Of a stretch of 64,000 bases of DNA, positions 1 through 8,046 are shown piece by piece (the stretch's first letter is position 1; each line of letters opens with the position of its first letter). The position numbers and the translations under genes are program-made. Under the pieces are notes generated by a model. That model was not told the DNA's origin, did no database searches, and saw only the letters and a list, made by a program, of their open reading frames with translations. This DNA comes from JAKANT01 sp035502095 (GTDB lineage Bacteria > Pseudomonadota > Gammaproteobacteria > Burkholderiales > Burkholderiaceae_F), in contig DATJUX010000024.1 in assembly GCA_035502095.1 (NCBI GenBank), positions 1 to 64,000 on the forward strand, read 5' to 3'.

Positions 1-136
1 AGGCGTGCTCAAGATGTCCTGGCTTGGCCCGGAGGCGGTGGGCGATGTCGGGGCTGTGGCGGCTGCAGCACGGGCCGCTGCTCTCCAGAAGGCGCGCGTA
101 CGCACGCGCCGTGTCCAACAAACCTGAGGGGATCAC
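1..136. other. Upstream region of the porin gene, no gene supported
   Basis: An open frame on the + strand runs from the left edge to a TGA at about 122-124, but it is short and alanine/arginine-rich and I do not recognise it. It could be the tail of a gene outside the window. A GAGGGG ribosome-binding site lies just before the ATG at 137. I see no clear promoter hexamers. Confidence 0.4.
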
Positions 137-1399
137 ATGCATCGAAAACGCTTGAAAATGCTGCCGCTCACTGCGGCAGTGCTGTTGGCGTGGGCCGGAG
201 CCGCGTCGGCCGTCGACTTCCACGGGTATTTTCGCAGCGGTGCCGGCGCCTCGAGCAAGGAAGGCGGACTGACGTGCTTCAGACTTGCCGGTGCACAAGG
301 CAACGGCAACTACCGCCTCGGCAACGAGTGCGATACCTACGGTGAAGCGCAGTTCGACCAGAACCTCTACGAGGGCAAGGGCGACGGCGTCAAGTTCGAC
401 TACCACGTGATGTTCGGTTACGACGCGCCGCAGAACGCCGACTACGAAAACCTCAGTTCCAGCATTGCCCTGCGCCAGAACTATGTCGACGCGAAGCTCC
501 CGTATCTGAACGGTGGGGACGTGTGGGTCGGCAAGCGCTACTACCAGCGCCACGACGTCCACATCCAGGACTTCTTCTACTGGGATACGTCGGGTCCCGG
601 AGCTGGCGTCGAGAAGATCGGCCTCGGCGGGACGATGAATACTTCGTTTGCGTACCTGCGCCAGAACGGCAACAACGAGCCCAACGGCAACAATCCGCTC
701 AACGACGCCGGGACGTTGTTGGACTGGCGCCTAGCGGGCATCGGCCTGGGGCCCGCCGGGCAGCTTGAAGTCGGTGCGATGTACCGCATGCACGACACCA
801 AGGTGACGGACGCCAAGAGCGGCTGGGCGATCCTCGCCGAGATGAGCACGAACGTGCTCGGCGGCACCAACAAGGTCTTCGGCTACTACGGGAAAGATAC
901 GCTCGGCACCGGTGCTCTTTATAGACCCTCGAGCAGCGTACTGCCGACTGGCGCTACCGGCACTCAGGACCAGGCGTGGGGCATCCTCGACTTCCTGGTG
1001 TTCCAACCGACGCCTGACTTTTCCGGCGGGTTTTCCATCGGCCATTACGACTTCAAGAACAACTACAAGTGGGACTTCGCTGGTGTCCGCCCGGTGTGGC
1101 ATGTCAACGACTACTTCAAGCTCCAGGGGGAGATCGGCTGGAACAAGGTCAAGGCAAGTTCCCAATCCGATGCGGGGCAGCTGACGAAGATCACGATCGC
1201 GCCGACGATCGTTGCGGGCCGCGGCTTCTGGGCTCGCCCGGAACTGCGCTTCTACTATTCCTACAACACGTGGAACAGCAAGGCGCGTGACGGTGTGTTC
1301 GGTCCGGGGGCTGGTGTGATCGCAGGCGGGACGGCGGGTCCCTTTGGCTCCGATACCAACGGCGCCGTCTGGGGATTCCAGGCCGAGGCCTGGTGGTAA
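137..1399 (+). CDS. lamB: LamB-type maltoporin (carbohydrate-specific outer-membrane porin)
   Basis: Encodes 420 residues with an N-terminal Sec signal peptide ending near AASA, then a mature protein starting VDFHGYFRSG, which is the typical opening of the LamB/maltoporin family. The body is rich in alternating aromatic and charged residues, as in an 18-strand beta-barrel, and the chain ends in a C-terminal aromatic (EAWW), the usual outer-membrane assembly signal. Length matches E. coli LamB (about 420-446). By family knowledge it lets maltose and maltodextrins diffuse into the periplasm, where MalE captures them. It is transcribed toward the mal operon tail, separate from malKEFG, so it needs its own promoter. 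GAGGGG precedes the ATG. The maltodextrin specificity is inferred from family and neighbourhood. Confidence 0.93.
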   Translation: MHRKRLKMLPLTAAVLLAWAGAASAVDFHGYFRSGAGASSKEGGLTCFRLAGAQGNGNYRLGNECDTYGEAQFDQNLYEGKGDGVKFDYHVMFGYDAPQNADYENLSSSIALRQNYVDAKLPYLNGGDVWVGKRYYQRHDVHIQDFFYWDTSGPGAGVEKIGLGGTMNTSFAYLRQNGNNEPNGNNPLNDAGTLLDWRLAGIGLGPAGQLEVGAMYRMHDTKVTDAKSGWAILAEMSTNVLGGTNKVFGYYGKDTLGTGALYRPSSSVLPTGATGTQDQAWGILDFLVFQPTPDFSGGFSIGHYDFKNNYKWDFAGVRPVWHVNDYFKLQGEIGWNKVKASSQSDAGQLTKITIAPTIVAGRGFWARPELRFYYSYNTWNSKARDGVFGPGAGVIAGGTAGPFGSDTNGAVWGFQAEAWW

Positions 1400-1438
1400 G
1401 CGTTCAAGCAGCGCTGCAACTCACCTCCACGAGATTGA

Positions 1439-1466
1439 GCGCCGCGTCACCGCGGCGCTTTTTTTT
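1439..1466 (+). terminator. Rho-independent terminator of the porin gene
   Basis: A perfect 8-bp stem (GCGCCGCG / CGCGGCGC) with a TCAC loop is followed directly by eight T residues, 40 bp after the lamB stop codon. It is the clearest intrinsic terminator in the window. It works for the rightward transcript and lies between convergent genes. Confidence 0.93.
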
Positions 1467-1495
1467 CATGAGCGTGTGCGCCCGCAACGACCGGC

Positions 1496-1987
1496 CTACT
1501 TCTTGCGGGCGCTGATCGCGTCTTCGGCCTTGAAGTACGTGTTGCAGTCGCCGCTGTTGACGAACGCCTCGTGGCCCTGGGTTTCCGGGAAGAAGGCAAT
1601 GTCCTTGGCGCACTGCTCTTTGCTGTCACCCTTGTGGATGATGTAGTTCACCTTGCCGTTGCGGAACTCGCTCGCCTTGACGAACCAGTAGACGCCAAAG
1701 CCGTCCTTGCCCGTGGGCATCATCGGCGTGCCCCACGAGACGCCGCTGAGCGGCAGGTCGGACTTGTCCTTGGGACCCATCACTTTGCCCTCCTTGACCT
1801 TTTCGTACGACTCCCAGACATGGACACCCCACCCGTCATATGAGCCGTCAGGGCGCCAGTAATGGATCGCGACGCTGCCATCCGGCACCTTCGCGACCTC
1901 TTGCGCCTGTGCGCCGGAACCGGGGGCAAGAAAGGCCACGGTCAATGCTGCCGCGGTGAAAAGGCTGACGAGCAGGCGACGCTTCAT
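1496..1987 (-). CDS. Secreted stand-alone pullulanase-associated (PUD) domain protein
   Basis: Encodes 163 residues. The ATG at 1987 follows a strong GAGGAGA ribosome-binding site. Residues 1 to about 28 form a Sec signal peptide (MKRRLL..., hydrophobic core, AQA cleavage). The mature protein has the PUD signature: IHYWRPDGSYDGWGVHVW, then a strand-rich segment with PLSGVSWG and a HKGD motif. In known proteins this domain sits in front of pullulanase catalytic domains and relates to alpha-glucan-binding modules; here no catalytic domain follows. Two cysteines occur near the C-terminus (EQCAKD and GDCNTY). It lies 64 bp after the lipoprotein amylase gene as the last gene of the mal operon. A role in holding starch-like substrate in the periplasm or outside the cell is inference. 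Confidence 0.82.
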   Translation of the reverse strand: MKRRLLVSLFTAAALTVAFLAPGSGAQAQEVAKVPDGSVAIHYWRPDGSYDGWGVHVWESYEKVKEGKVMGPKDKSDLPLSGVSWGTPMMPTGKDGFGVYWFVKASEFRNGKVNYIIHKGDSKEQCAKDIAFFPETQGHEAFVNSGDCNTYFKAEDAISARKK

Positions 1988-2051
1988 GGTTGATCTCCTC
2001 GTTGGGTCCGGCAGTAGATGTCTTCGATCGCGGGGACGCGGATCGGCAGGT

Positions 2052-3695
2052 TCAGAGTTTCGCACCGACGTATAACGCTACCGCACCGCGCGCCGGCAGG
2101 GTGATCGTGGCCGCGCCGCCGCTCACCGCGATCGGTACGCCGGAGCAGGAGTTCGGCGGCGTGAAGACGTCGGCGGCAACATTGCAGTAGGAGCCGTCGG
2201 GCAAGGTGGTCCGCAGGACCTGCGGCACGCCGGCAACCGTGTCGCGGTTCAAGGCGACGAACCCGAGCCCCGTGCGCGCGAACGCAACCTGGTTCGGGTT
2301 GCCGTTGACCAGGGTCCAGTTCGAAAGCGGCGCACCGGCCACGGCGCGGCGAAAGCGCACCATCTGCGCGATCGCCGGGCGGCGATGCTCGCAGATCCAG
2401 CTTCCGACCTGCGCGCTGGCGAGTTGGATCGTGCACGCGGAGACGCCGGCGCCGATGTCGCTGAACGTCGATGCGGTCACCCCGCCGCTGCCCGGCGGCC
2501 CGGCATCCTGGCCTGCCTGCGTGCTGCGATCGAAACCGAAGCTCGACATCAGGCTCACCGTGCCGAGCGGCTGCGCCAGCGTGTAGATCACCGCCAGCTC
2601 GTAGATGGGTTGCGCCGCGAGCGTGCTCGCGTAGTAGATGTTGTCGGCACGCTGGTTGTCGTGATTGTCGGTGAAGACCACCGCCTTGTCGCTGGGCAGC
2701 AAGCCGGCATCGAGGTTCTGCAGCGCGTCCAGGTTGGTGGCGTTGCGGCCGAGAAAGGCATCGCTGACGCGATAGCCGTAGTTGAACTCGGTGATATCGG
2801 AGGCCCCGCCGGACGCGTAACCCACCCCGTAGTACTGCTGCGGCGTCACCGCTTCGCCTGCGTTGCCGATCACTTCGAGGAAGACATACGGCAGGGAGCG
2901 TGGCGGGCTGGCCGCCTGGGCCGCGGCATTGAGCTTCGCGAGGATCGCATCGAGGTCGACGGGCGCGATGTGCTTCGCCGCGTCGATGCGAAAGCCCGCG
3001 ACGCCGAGGGAATGCAAGGCGATCAGGTAGTTGGCGATCTTGGTGCGGACCGAATCGTCCTCGGTCTTCAGGTCGGCAAGCCCCACCAGCTCGCAGTTCT
3101 GGACCTGGAAAGCGTCCTGGTAGCTGTCGATGGAGCAGGGTGTGTGGAAATCGGTGCTGGTGTACGGCACCGCGGGGTAGTTGTACTTGGTGTAGCTGCT
3201 GCCGGCGCTCCCGGTGCCGCTGCCGGCGGTCATGTGGTTGATCACCGCGTCGGCGTAGATGCCGACGCCGACGGCATTGCAGCGGGCGACCATGTCGCGA
3301 AATTCCGCCAGCGTGCCGGAACGCGACTGGTCGAGCAGGTAACTCACCGTCTGGTAGCGCTGCCACCACGGGAACGAAACGCCGCTGGCGGCGTTCGTGA
3401 TCACCGCGTGTTCGCTCGGCGGCGAGATCTGCACGCCGTCGAAGCCCATCGGCCCCAGGAAGACCTCGCACTCGCGCGCCACGTCCGTCCAGCGCCACTC
3501 GAACAGGTGTACGAGGGTCGCTCCGGCGGCGGCCTTGCCCGTCGGCCGATAGGTCTGCGCGAGCGGCGGCGATGCCGGCTCGCCGCTTCCGCCGCCTCCG
3601 CCGCTGCTGCACGCGCCCAGCAGGAGCGCAGCGAGCAGCACGACGGCGCCGGGCAGCATCACCATGGGACCAGTCCTGCGCGTACGCCGGTTCAA
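2052..3695 (-). CDS. Lipoprotein alpha-amylase, GH13
   Basis: Encodes 547 residues from a TTG start whose codon overlaps the TGA of the upstream amylase gene. I prefer this start because it supplies the basic n-region (NRRTRR) of a lipoprotein signal ending LLLGAC; an ATG ten codons later (3665) has an AGGA upstream but lacks positive charges. A poly-Gly/Ser linker follows the lipidated Cys. The GH13 motifs are all present: DAVINH (I), GFRIDAAKH (II, with the nucleophile Asp), FLEVIGN (III, acid/base Glu) and FTDNHDNQ (IV). It should hydrolyse internal alpha-1,4 bonds of starch or maltodextrin while anchored to a membrane. Translational coupling to the gene before it is likely. Confidence 0.9.
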   Translation of the reverse strand: MNRRTRRTGPMVMLPGAVVLLAALLLGACSSGGGGGSGEPASPPLAQTYRPTGKAAAGATLVHLFEWRWTDVARECEVFLGPMGFDGVQISPPSEHAVITNAASGVSFPWWQRYQTVSYLLDQSRSGTLAEFRDMVARCNAVGVGIYADAVINHMTAGSGTGSAGSSYTKYNYPAVPYTSTDFHTPCSIDSYQDAFQVQNCELVGLADLKTEDDSVRTKIANYLIALHSLGVAGFRIDAAKHIAPVDLDAILAKLNAAAQAASPPRSLPYVFLEVIGNAGEAVTPQQYYGVGYASGGASDITEFNYGYRVSDAFLGRNATNLDALQNLDAGLLPSDKAVVFTDNHDNQRADNIYYASTLAAQPIYELAVIYTLAQPLGTVSLMSSFGFDRSTQAGQDAGPPGSGGVTASTFSDIGAGVSACTIQLASAQVGSWICEHRRPAIAQMVRFRRAVAGAPLSNWTLVNGNPNQVAFARTGLGFVALNRDTVAGVPQVLRTTLPDGSYCNVAADVFTPPNSCSGVPIAVSGGAATITLPARGAVALYVGAKL

Positions 3696-5422
3696 GGCGC
3701 GGTTTCGAGCAGCACGACGCCGCGCTCGTGCGGCGTGACGACGACTGCGCCATCGGCAACCTTCGCCATGGCGCCCGTATAGGCATCGCGCACCGATGTA
3801 CCGTCGGCGAACACACCCGCGACCTTGATCCTGGCGCCTGCACCGGCGCCGAGTGCCACGACCACCTTGTCGTCGCCGGCGACGCGCGAGAACGTGTAAG
3901 GCGCATCGGCGAGTTTCGCGTGGGCGCCGCGCGCCAGCGCGACATGGCGGGCGCGAAACTGGCCGAGCTTGCGCCAGTGGTCGAGGACGTTGGCGTCGAG
4001 GCTGGCCCAGTTCATGTCCGAGCGCGTCGCCTGCTGCTTGTCGCCGGACGTGAACGGGCCGGGCGGCCGCGCGCTTTCGTCGCCGTAGTAGATCTGCACG
4101 CCGCCCGGCGCGAGCAGCAGCTCGCTCCCCGCATCGATCAGGCGCTTGCGGTCGAACAGCACGGTGTCGTGCGACGAAAGATAGGACAGCACGTTGTAGG
4201 TCGCCGGCCGCCCCAGAGCCTTGGCGTAATCGGCGTAGAGCTTGTCGAGTCGGTCCGTCTTGAAGCCACGGTCCGCCGCCAGCGCACTCTCGGCTTCGTC
4301 CTGGAATTTGAAGTTGATCAGGTTGTCGAAGCCGGCGTCGTACAGCGCCGTGCGCTCGATGCCCTGGCCCCAGTACTCGCCCGTCATCCAGAACGGCGCG
4401 TCGTCGATCTTCAGCTGCGGGTTCTTCGCCTTCCAGTCGGCGAGCGCCGCCAGCGCCGCGCGCTTGAGCGCCACCCAGGACTCAGGCTCGACGTGCTTGA
4501 CCGTGTCGGCGCGGAAGCCGTCGATGCCGAAGTCGCGCACCCATTGGGTGAGCCAGGTGACGAGATATTCGCGCACCGTCGCGCCCGGAATCTCCTTCAC
4601 GCGCGTGTCGGGCTTGTTCTTGAAAAACGGCGGAATGCCGACGGGTTTCGTCTGCTCCGTCTTGAAGTCGGGCAGGTACGCGAGCTGCTTCGTGTAGTCG
4701 TCGCTGCCTCCCTCCGTGTAGCCGCGTAGCCCCGAGCGGACCCAGTCCGGACCCCACCAACCGAGCCACGCGGGATCGTTGTAGTCGATGTAGCTGTGGT
4801 AGTCGCGCAGCGTGGCCGCCTCGTACCCCTTCCACAGCACGCCGACCTTCTTCTCGGTGGTCGGGCCCACGTATTCCGACAGCGTGCGTATGTCGCCGTA
4901 GCCGGGATGGTTCATGACGACGTCGAAGATCACGCGGATGCCCTGCGCATGGGCCGCCTTGACGAGAGCGCGCAGGTCGTCCTCGGTGCCCATGTTCTTG
5001 TCGAGCACCGTGTAGTCGAGCGCGTAGTAGCCGTGATAGGCGTAGTGCTTGAATTCCTTGTTGCCGCCGACGACCCAGCCGTGGATCTGCTCGTAGGGAG
5101 CAGTGATCCAGATACCGTTGACGCCCAGTTCGCGGAACCATCCTTCGTTGATCTTCGCCGTCAGGCCGGCAAGGTCGCCGCCGTGGAACGTGCCGATGTC
5201 ATCCTGCGGCTTGGCCTCGCGCGTCCGGCCATACGAGCCGTTGTTCGTCGGATCGCCGTCGAAGAAGCGATCGGTCATGACGAAGTAGACGATTGGATTG
5301 TCGGCGAACGAGCCGCCGGTGCCGCGCGCCGACTGCGCGCTTGCGGCCGGCGCGCCGGCTGCCAGGCACAGCGAGACGAACGCGACGCGGAGCGCGCGCG
5401 CCAGATGCCGATCGATTCGCAT
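3692..5422 (-). CDS. Secreted/periplasmic alpha-amylase, GH13 (MalS-like)
   Basis: Encodes 576 residues starting MRIDRH..., chosen because a Sec signal peptide with an ASA-Q cleavage site follows. The mature part opens with VYFVMTDRFFDGD, characteristic of periplasmic MalS-type and cyclomaltodextrinase-like GH13 enzymes. Motifs seen: FDVVMNHPG (I), GFRADTVKHV (II, nucleophile Asp), WMTGEYWG (III, Glu) and LSSHDT (IV, Asp). A C-terminal beta domain follows. It starts 2 bp after malG and overlaps the lipoprotein amylase by 4 bp, so it is in the mal operon. By family it trims long maltodextrins that have crossed the porin into lengths MalE can bind. E. coli MalS is about 100 residues longer at the N-terminus, so the orthology is only approximate. 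Confidence 0.9.
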   Translation of the reverse strand: MRIDRHLARALRVAFVSLCLAAGAPAASAQSARGTGGSFADNPIVYFVMTDRFFDGDPTNNGSYGRTREAKPQDDIGTFHGGDLAGLTAKINEGWFRELGVNGIWITAPYEQIHGWVVGGNKEFKHYAYHGYYALDYTVLDKNMGTEDDLRALVKAAHAQGIRVIFDVVMNHPGYGDIRTLSEYVGPTTEKKVGVLWKGYEAATLRDYHSYIDYNDPAWLGWWGPDWVRSGLRGYTEGGSDDYTKQLAYLPDFKTEQTKPVGIPPFFKNKPDTRVKEIPGATVREYLVTWLTQWVRDFGIDGFRADTVKHVEPESWVALKRAALAALADWKAKNPQLKIDDAPFWMTGEYWGQGIERTALYDAGFDNLINFKFQDEAESALAADRGFKTDRLDKLYADYAKALGRPATYNVLSYLSSHDTVLFDRKRLIDAGSELLLAPGGVQIYYGDESARPPGPFTSGDKQQATRSDMNWASLDANVLDHWRKLGQFRARHVALARGAHAKLADAPYTFSRVAGDDKVVVALGAGAGARIKVAGVFADGTSVRDAYTGAMAKVADGAVVVTPHERGVVLLETAP

Positions 5423-5424
5423 CG

Positions 5425-6315
5425 TCAACCCTTGACTCCGCCCGCGGTCAGGCCCGAGACGATCCAGCGCTGCGCCAGCAGGAAAACGACCGTGATCGGC
5501 AGGCCCGACAGCACCGCGGCTGCGGCGAAATCGCCCCACAGGTACTTCTGCTCGTACAGGTAGTACTTGGAGCCGACCGCCAGCGTCAGGTTCTGCTCCT
5601 GGCGCAGCAGGATCGAGGCGACCGGGTATTCGATGATGCCGCCGATGAAGGCGAGCACGAACACGACCATCAGGATCGGCACGGCCATCGGCAGCAGCAC
5701 GTACTGGAACGCCTGCCAGTGCGTCGCACCGTCGACCTTGGCGCATTCCTCGATCTCCACCGGGATGGTCTCGAAGTAGCCGCGGATGGTCCAGATGTGC
5801 ATGGCCACGCCGCCCAGGTAGGCGACGATCACGCCAGCGTGCGTCTCGACGCCGAGCCACGGGACATACGTGCCGATGGTTTCGAAGATCGAAAAGATCG
5901 CCACCAGTGCGAGCACTGCCGGGAACATCTGCAGGAGAAGCATCGACGTGAGGATCTGCGACTTGAAGCGGAACTTCAGGCGCGCGAACGCGTAGGCGGC
6001 AGTGGTGGAGATCGCGACGATCAGGATGGCCGACGCCGAGGCGATCTTGATCGAGTTCCACAGCCACAGCAGGACGGGAAACGGCGGCTCGACCAGGCTG
6101 CCGTCCGGGGCCTGGTACGAAAAGCCGAGCGCCAGTTTCCAGTGCTCGAGGCTGATGTGCGACGGGATCAGGCTGCCGGTGGCGAAATTGCCCGGCCGCA
6201 CCGAAATCGAGACGATTGCCAGCAGCGGGAACATGATCAGCAGGATGAACACGATCAGGCCGGCATGTGCGGCCAGGACGCGCCAACGCTGCTTCTTGCC
6301 GACGACAATGGGCAT
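5425..6315 (-). CDS. malG: Maltose/maltodextrin ABC transporter permease MalG
   Basis: Encodes 296 residues, exactly the length of E. coli MalG. Six hydrophobic segments are visible, with the EAA coupling loop EIEECAKVDGATHWQAF near residues 190-210, where the MalK coupling helix docks. The ATG (6315) lies 2 bp after the malF stop, and the stop is 2 bp before the secreted amylase gene, so all are co-transcribed. MalG pairs with MalF to form the inner-membrane channel through which maltodextrins pass from MalE. Confidence 0.96.
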   Translation of the reverse strand: MPIVVGKKQRWRVLAAHAGLIVFILLIMFPLLAIVSISVRPGNFATGSLIPSHISLEHWKLALGFSYQAPDGSLVEPPFPVLLWLWNSIKIASASAILIVAISTTAAYAFARLKFRFKSQILTSMLLLQMFPAVLALVAIFSIFETIGTYVPWLGVETHAGVIVAYLGGVAMHIWTIRGYFETIPVEIEECAKVDGATHWQAFQYVLLPMAVPILMVVFVLAFIGGIIEYPVASILLRQEQNLTLAVGSKYYLYEQKYLWGDFAAAAVLSGLPITVVFLLAQRWIVSGLTAGGVKG

Positions 6316-6317
6316 GC

Positions 6318-7898
6318 CTACCTCCCCTCGGGCTGGTTGACCTTCAGCAGCTTCAGGTTGGTCATCGACAACAGCGCGACCAGGATGAAGATCACGGTCG
6401 AGATCGCGGCCGCGAGCCCGAAGTTCTGGCCCGAATCCTGGAACGAGATGCGATAGGTGTAGGAGACGAGGATGTCCGTCGTGCCAGCCGGCACGCGGGT
6501 GTTGAGGAAGTCCGGCCGTCCGCCCGTCAGCAGCGCGATCAGAACGAAGTTGTTGAAGTTGAACGCAAAGGAGGCGATCAGCAGCGGCATCAGCGGCTTG
6601 ACGATCAGCGGGGCCGTGATCTTGAAGAAATTGACGAGCGGTTTCGCACCCGCGATCGCCGAGGCCTCGTACAGGTCGCTCGGGATCGCCTTGATCAGGC
6701 CCGAGCACAGCACCATGATGTACGGATAACCGAGCCAGGTGTTGACGATCAGGATCATCACCTTGGCGAGAAACGGATCCGCGAACCAGGCCGGCTTGAT
6801 ACCGAACAGGGCGTGGAGCGCGAAGTTGATCTCGCCCAGGTTCTGGTTGAACAGCCCCCTGAACACCAGGATCGAGATGAAGCCGGGCACTGCGTACGGC
6901 AGGAACAGCAGCGTGCGGTAAGCGGTGCGGAAGCGCAGTGCCTCCCAGTTGAGCAGTACGGCGAGCGTGCAGCCCACGGCGAGCGTGAACAGGACCGTAA
7001 GACCGGCGAAGCTCACGGTCCAGAGGAAGATGCTCACGAACGGCCCGCGAAACTCGGGGTCGTTGAGCATGCGCAGGTAGTTGCCGACGCCGATGTTGAC
7101 CTTGAAGCCGGGCTGCAGCCGCTCGCCCGCAGCGTCCTCGTAGAAACCGGTCTTCTCGTTGGCGCGGTAGACCGTGCCGCTCTTGACCTGGGTCAGCTCG
7201 TCAGTGCCTGTCCGGCGATAGACGGCCTCCTGTGGCGCGAAGTCGCGCACGCCGGCGTAGGTGACCAGCGTTCCGTCCGGCAGGCGGATGTGCAGTTTCG
7301 CAAGCACGTCGCGCCGCTTGATGACCTCGCTCATCGGCAGCGGCTCGCTCAATGCGAGGTGCGACTCCCTCAGGCTCTCGGCCTTGACCTCCAGGGGCTG
7401 TGCCATCGCGTGCAAGGCGAGCGGCTGCGTGACATAGCTGCGGGCTTCCAGCGCCGCCTTCTTCGCGGGGTCGTCCTCGTCCTCTTCCTCCCCCTTCGGC
7501 TGCAAGCGCAGCCGAAAATCGCCCGCCTCCGCAGGATGTACCGTGAACGTGTATGCCGCGCCCTCGCCGGGCTGCGTCTGCTCGAGCAGATAGGCGGTCG
7601 CGCGCTCGAGCGTCAGTAGATTCGTCGAGGAATAGTTGGTGAACCCGATCTGGATCGTGTAGATGATCGGAAATACGACGAATATCGCCATCCCGGCCAG
7701 CCCGGGGAAGAGATAGCGATAGGCGAAACCGATGTTGGCGAAATAGATGAAGAACGCGAGCCCGACCAGCGCCAGCGCGAGGAAGGCCCACAGCACCTGA
7801 CCCGAGAGGTAGACGAGCCACACGATGTACAGGCTGCCGAGCGCGATCGCGGCGACGACGAGCCACTTGAGCACGCCGCCCAGTTCGAATCGTTTCAT
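6318..7898 (-). CDS. malF: Maltose/maltodextrin ABC transporter permease MalF
   Basis: Encodes 526 residues (E. coli 514). Three N-terminal membrane helices are followed by a long hydrophilic stretch of about 180 residues, the periplasmic P2 loop typical of proteobacterial MalF that embraces MalE. The remaining helices follow, with the EAA loop SDLYEASAIAGAKPLVNFF. The P2 loop carries an acidic run (GEEEDEDD). The ATG at 7898 has only a weak ribosome-binding site and comes 148 bp after malE, across a hairpin, which would lower MalF relative to MalE. It forms the channel with MalG. Confidence 0.96.
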   Translation of the reverse strand: MKRFELGGVLKWLVVAAIALGSLYIVWLVYLSGQVLWAFLALALVGLAFFIYFANIGFAYRYLFPGLAGMAIFVVFPIIYTIQIGFTNYSSTNLLTLERATAYLLEQTQPGEGAAYTFTVHPAEAGDFRLRLQPKGEEEDEDDPAKKAALEARSYVTQPLALHAMAQPLEVKAESLRESHLALSEPLPMSEVIKRRDVLAKLHIRLPDGTLVTYAGVRDFAPQEAVYRRTGTDELTQVKSGTVYRANEKTGFYEDAAGERLQPGFKVNIGVGNYLRMLNDPEFRGPFVSIFLWTVSFAGLTVLFTLAVGCTLAVLLNWEALRFRTAYRTLLFLPYAVPGFISILVFRGLFNQNLGEINFALHALFGIKPAWFADPFLAKVMILIVNTWLGYPYIMVLCSGLIKAIPSDLYEASAIAGAKPLVNFFKITAPLIVKPLMPLLIASFAFNFNNFVLIALLTGGRPDFLNTRVPAGTTDILVSYTYRISFQDSGQNFGLAAAISTVIFILVALLSMTNLKLLKVNQPEGR

Positions 7899-7999
7899 GG
7901 CATCCGTTCCCGCGTGCTTTGCGTGGCAGGACGCAAGCCCCTGCCGTCGCCGTTCGCCGCGCCTGCTATGGAATCCGAGCGCTCATCTCAGCTGCAGTC

Positions 8000-8036
8000 C
8001 GGGACGGCGCCCGCGTGCCGTGCGGCTGCCGTCCCG
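8000..8036 (-). promoter_or_regulatory. Intercistronic hairpin between malE and malF
   Basis: A perfect 9-bp inverted repeat (CGGGACGGC / GCCGTCCCG, 8000-8008 and 8028-8036) encloses a GC-rich 19-nt loop, 10 nt after the malE stop. No T tract follows in the leftward direction, so it is not an intrinsic terminator. Its position equals that of the E. coli malE-malF repetitive palindromes, which stabilise upstream mRNA; the same role here is inferred. Confidence 0.7.
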
Positions 8037-8046
8037 TGCCGCGCCT

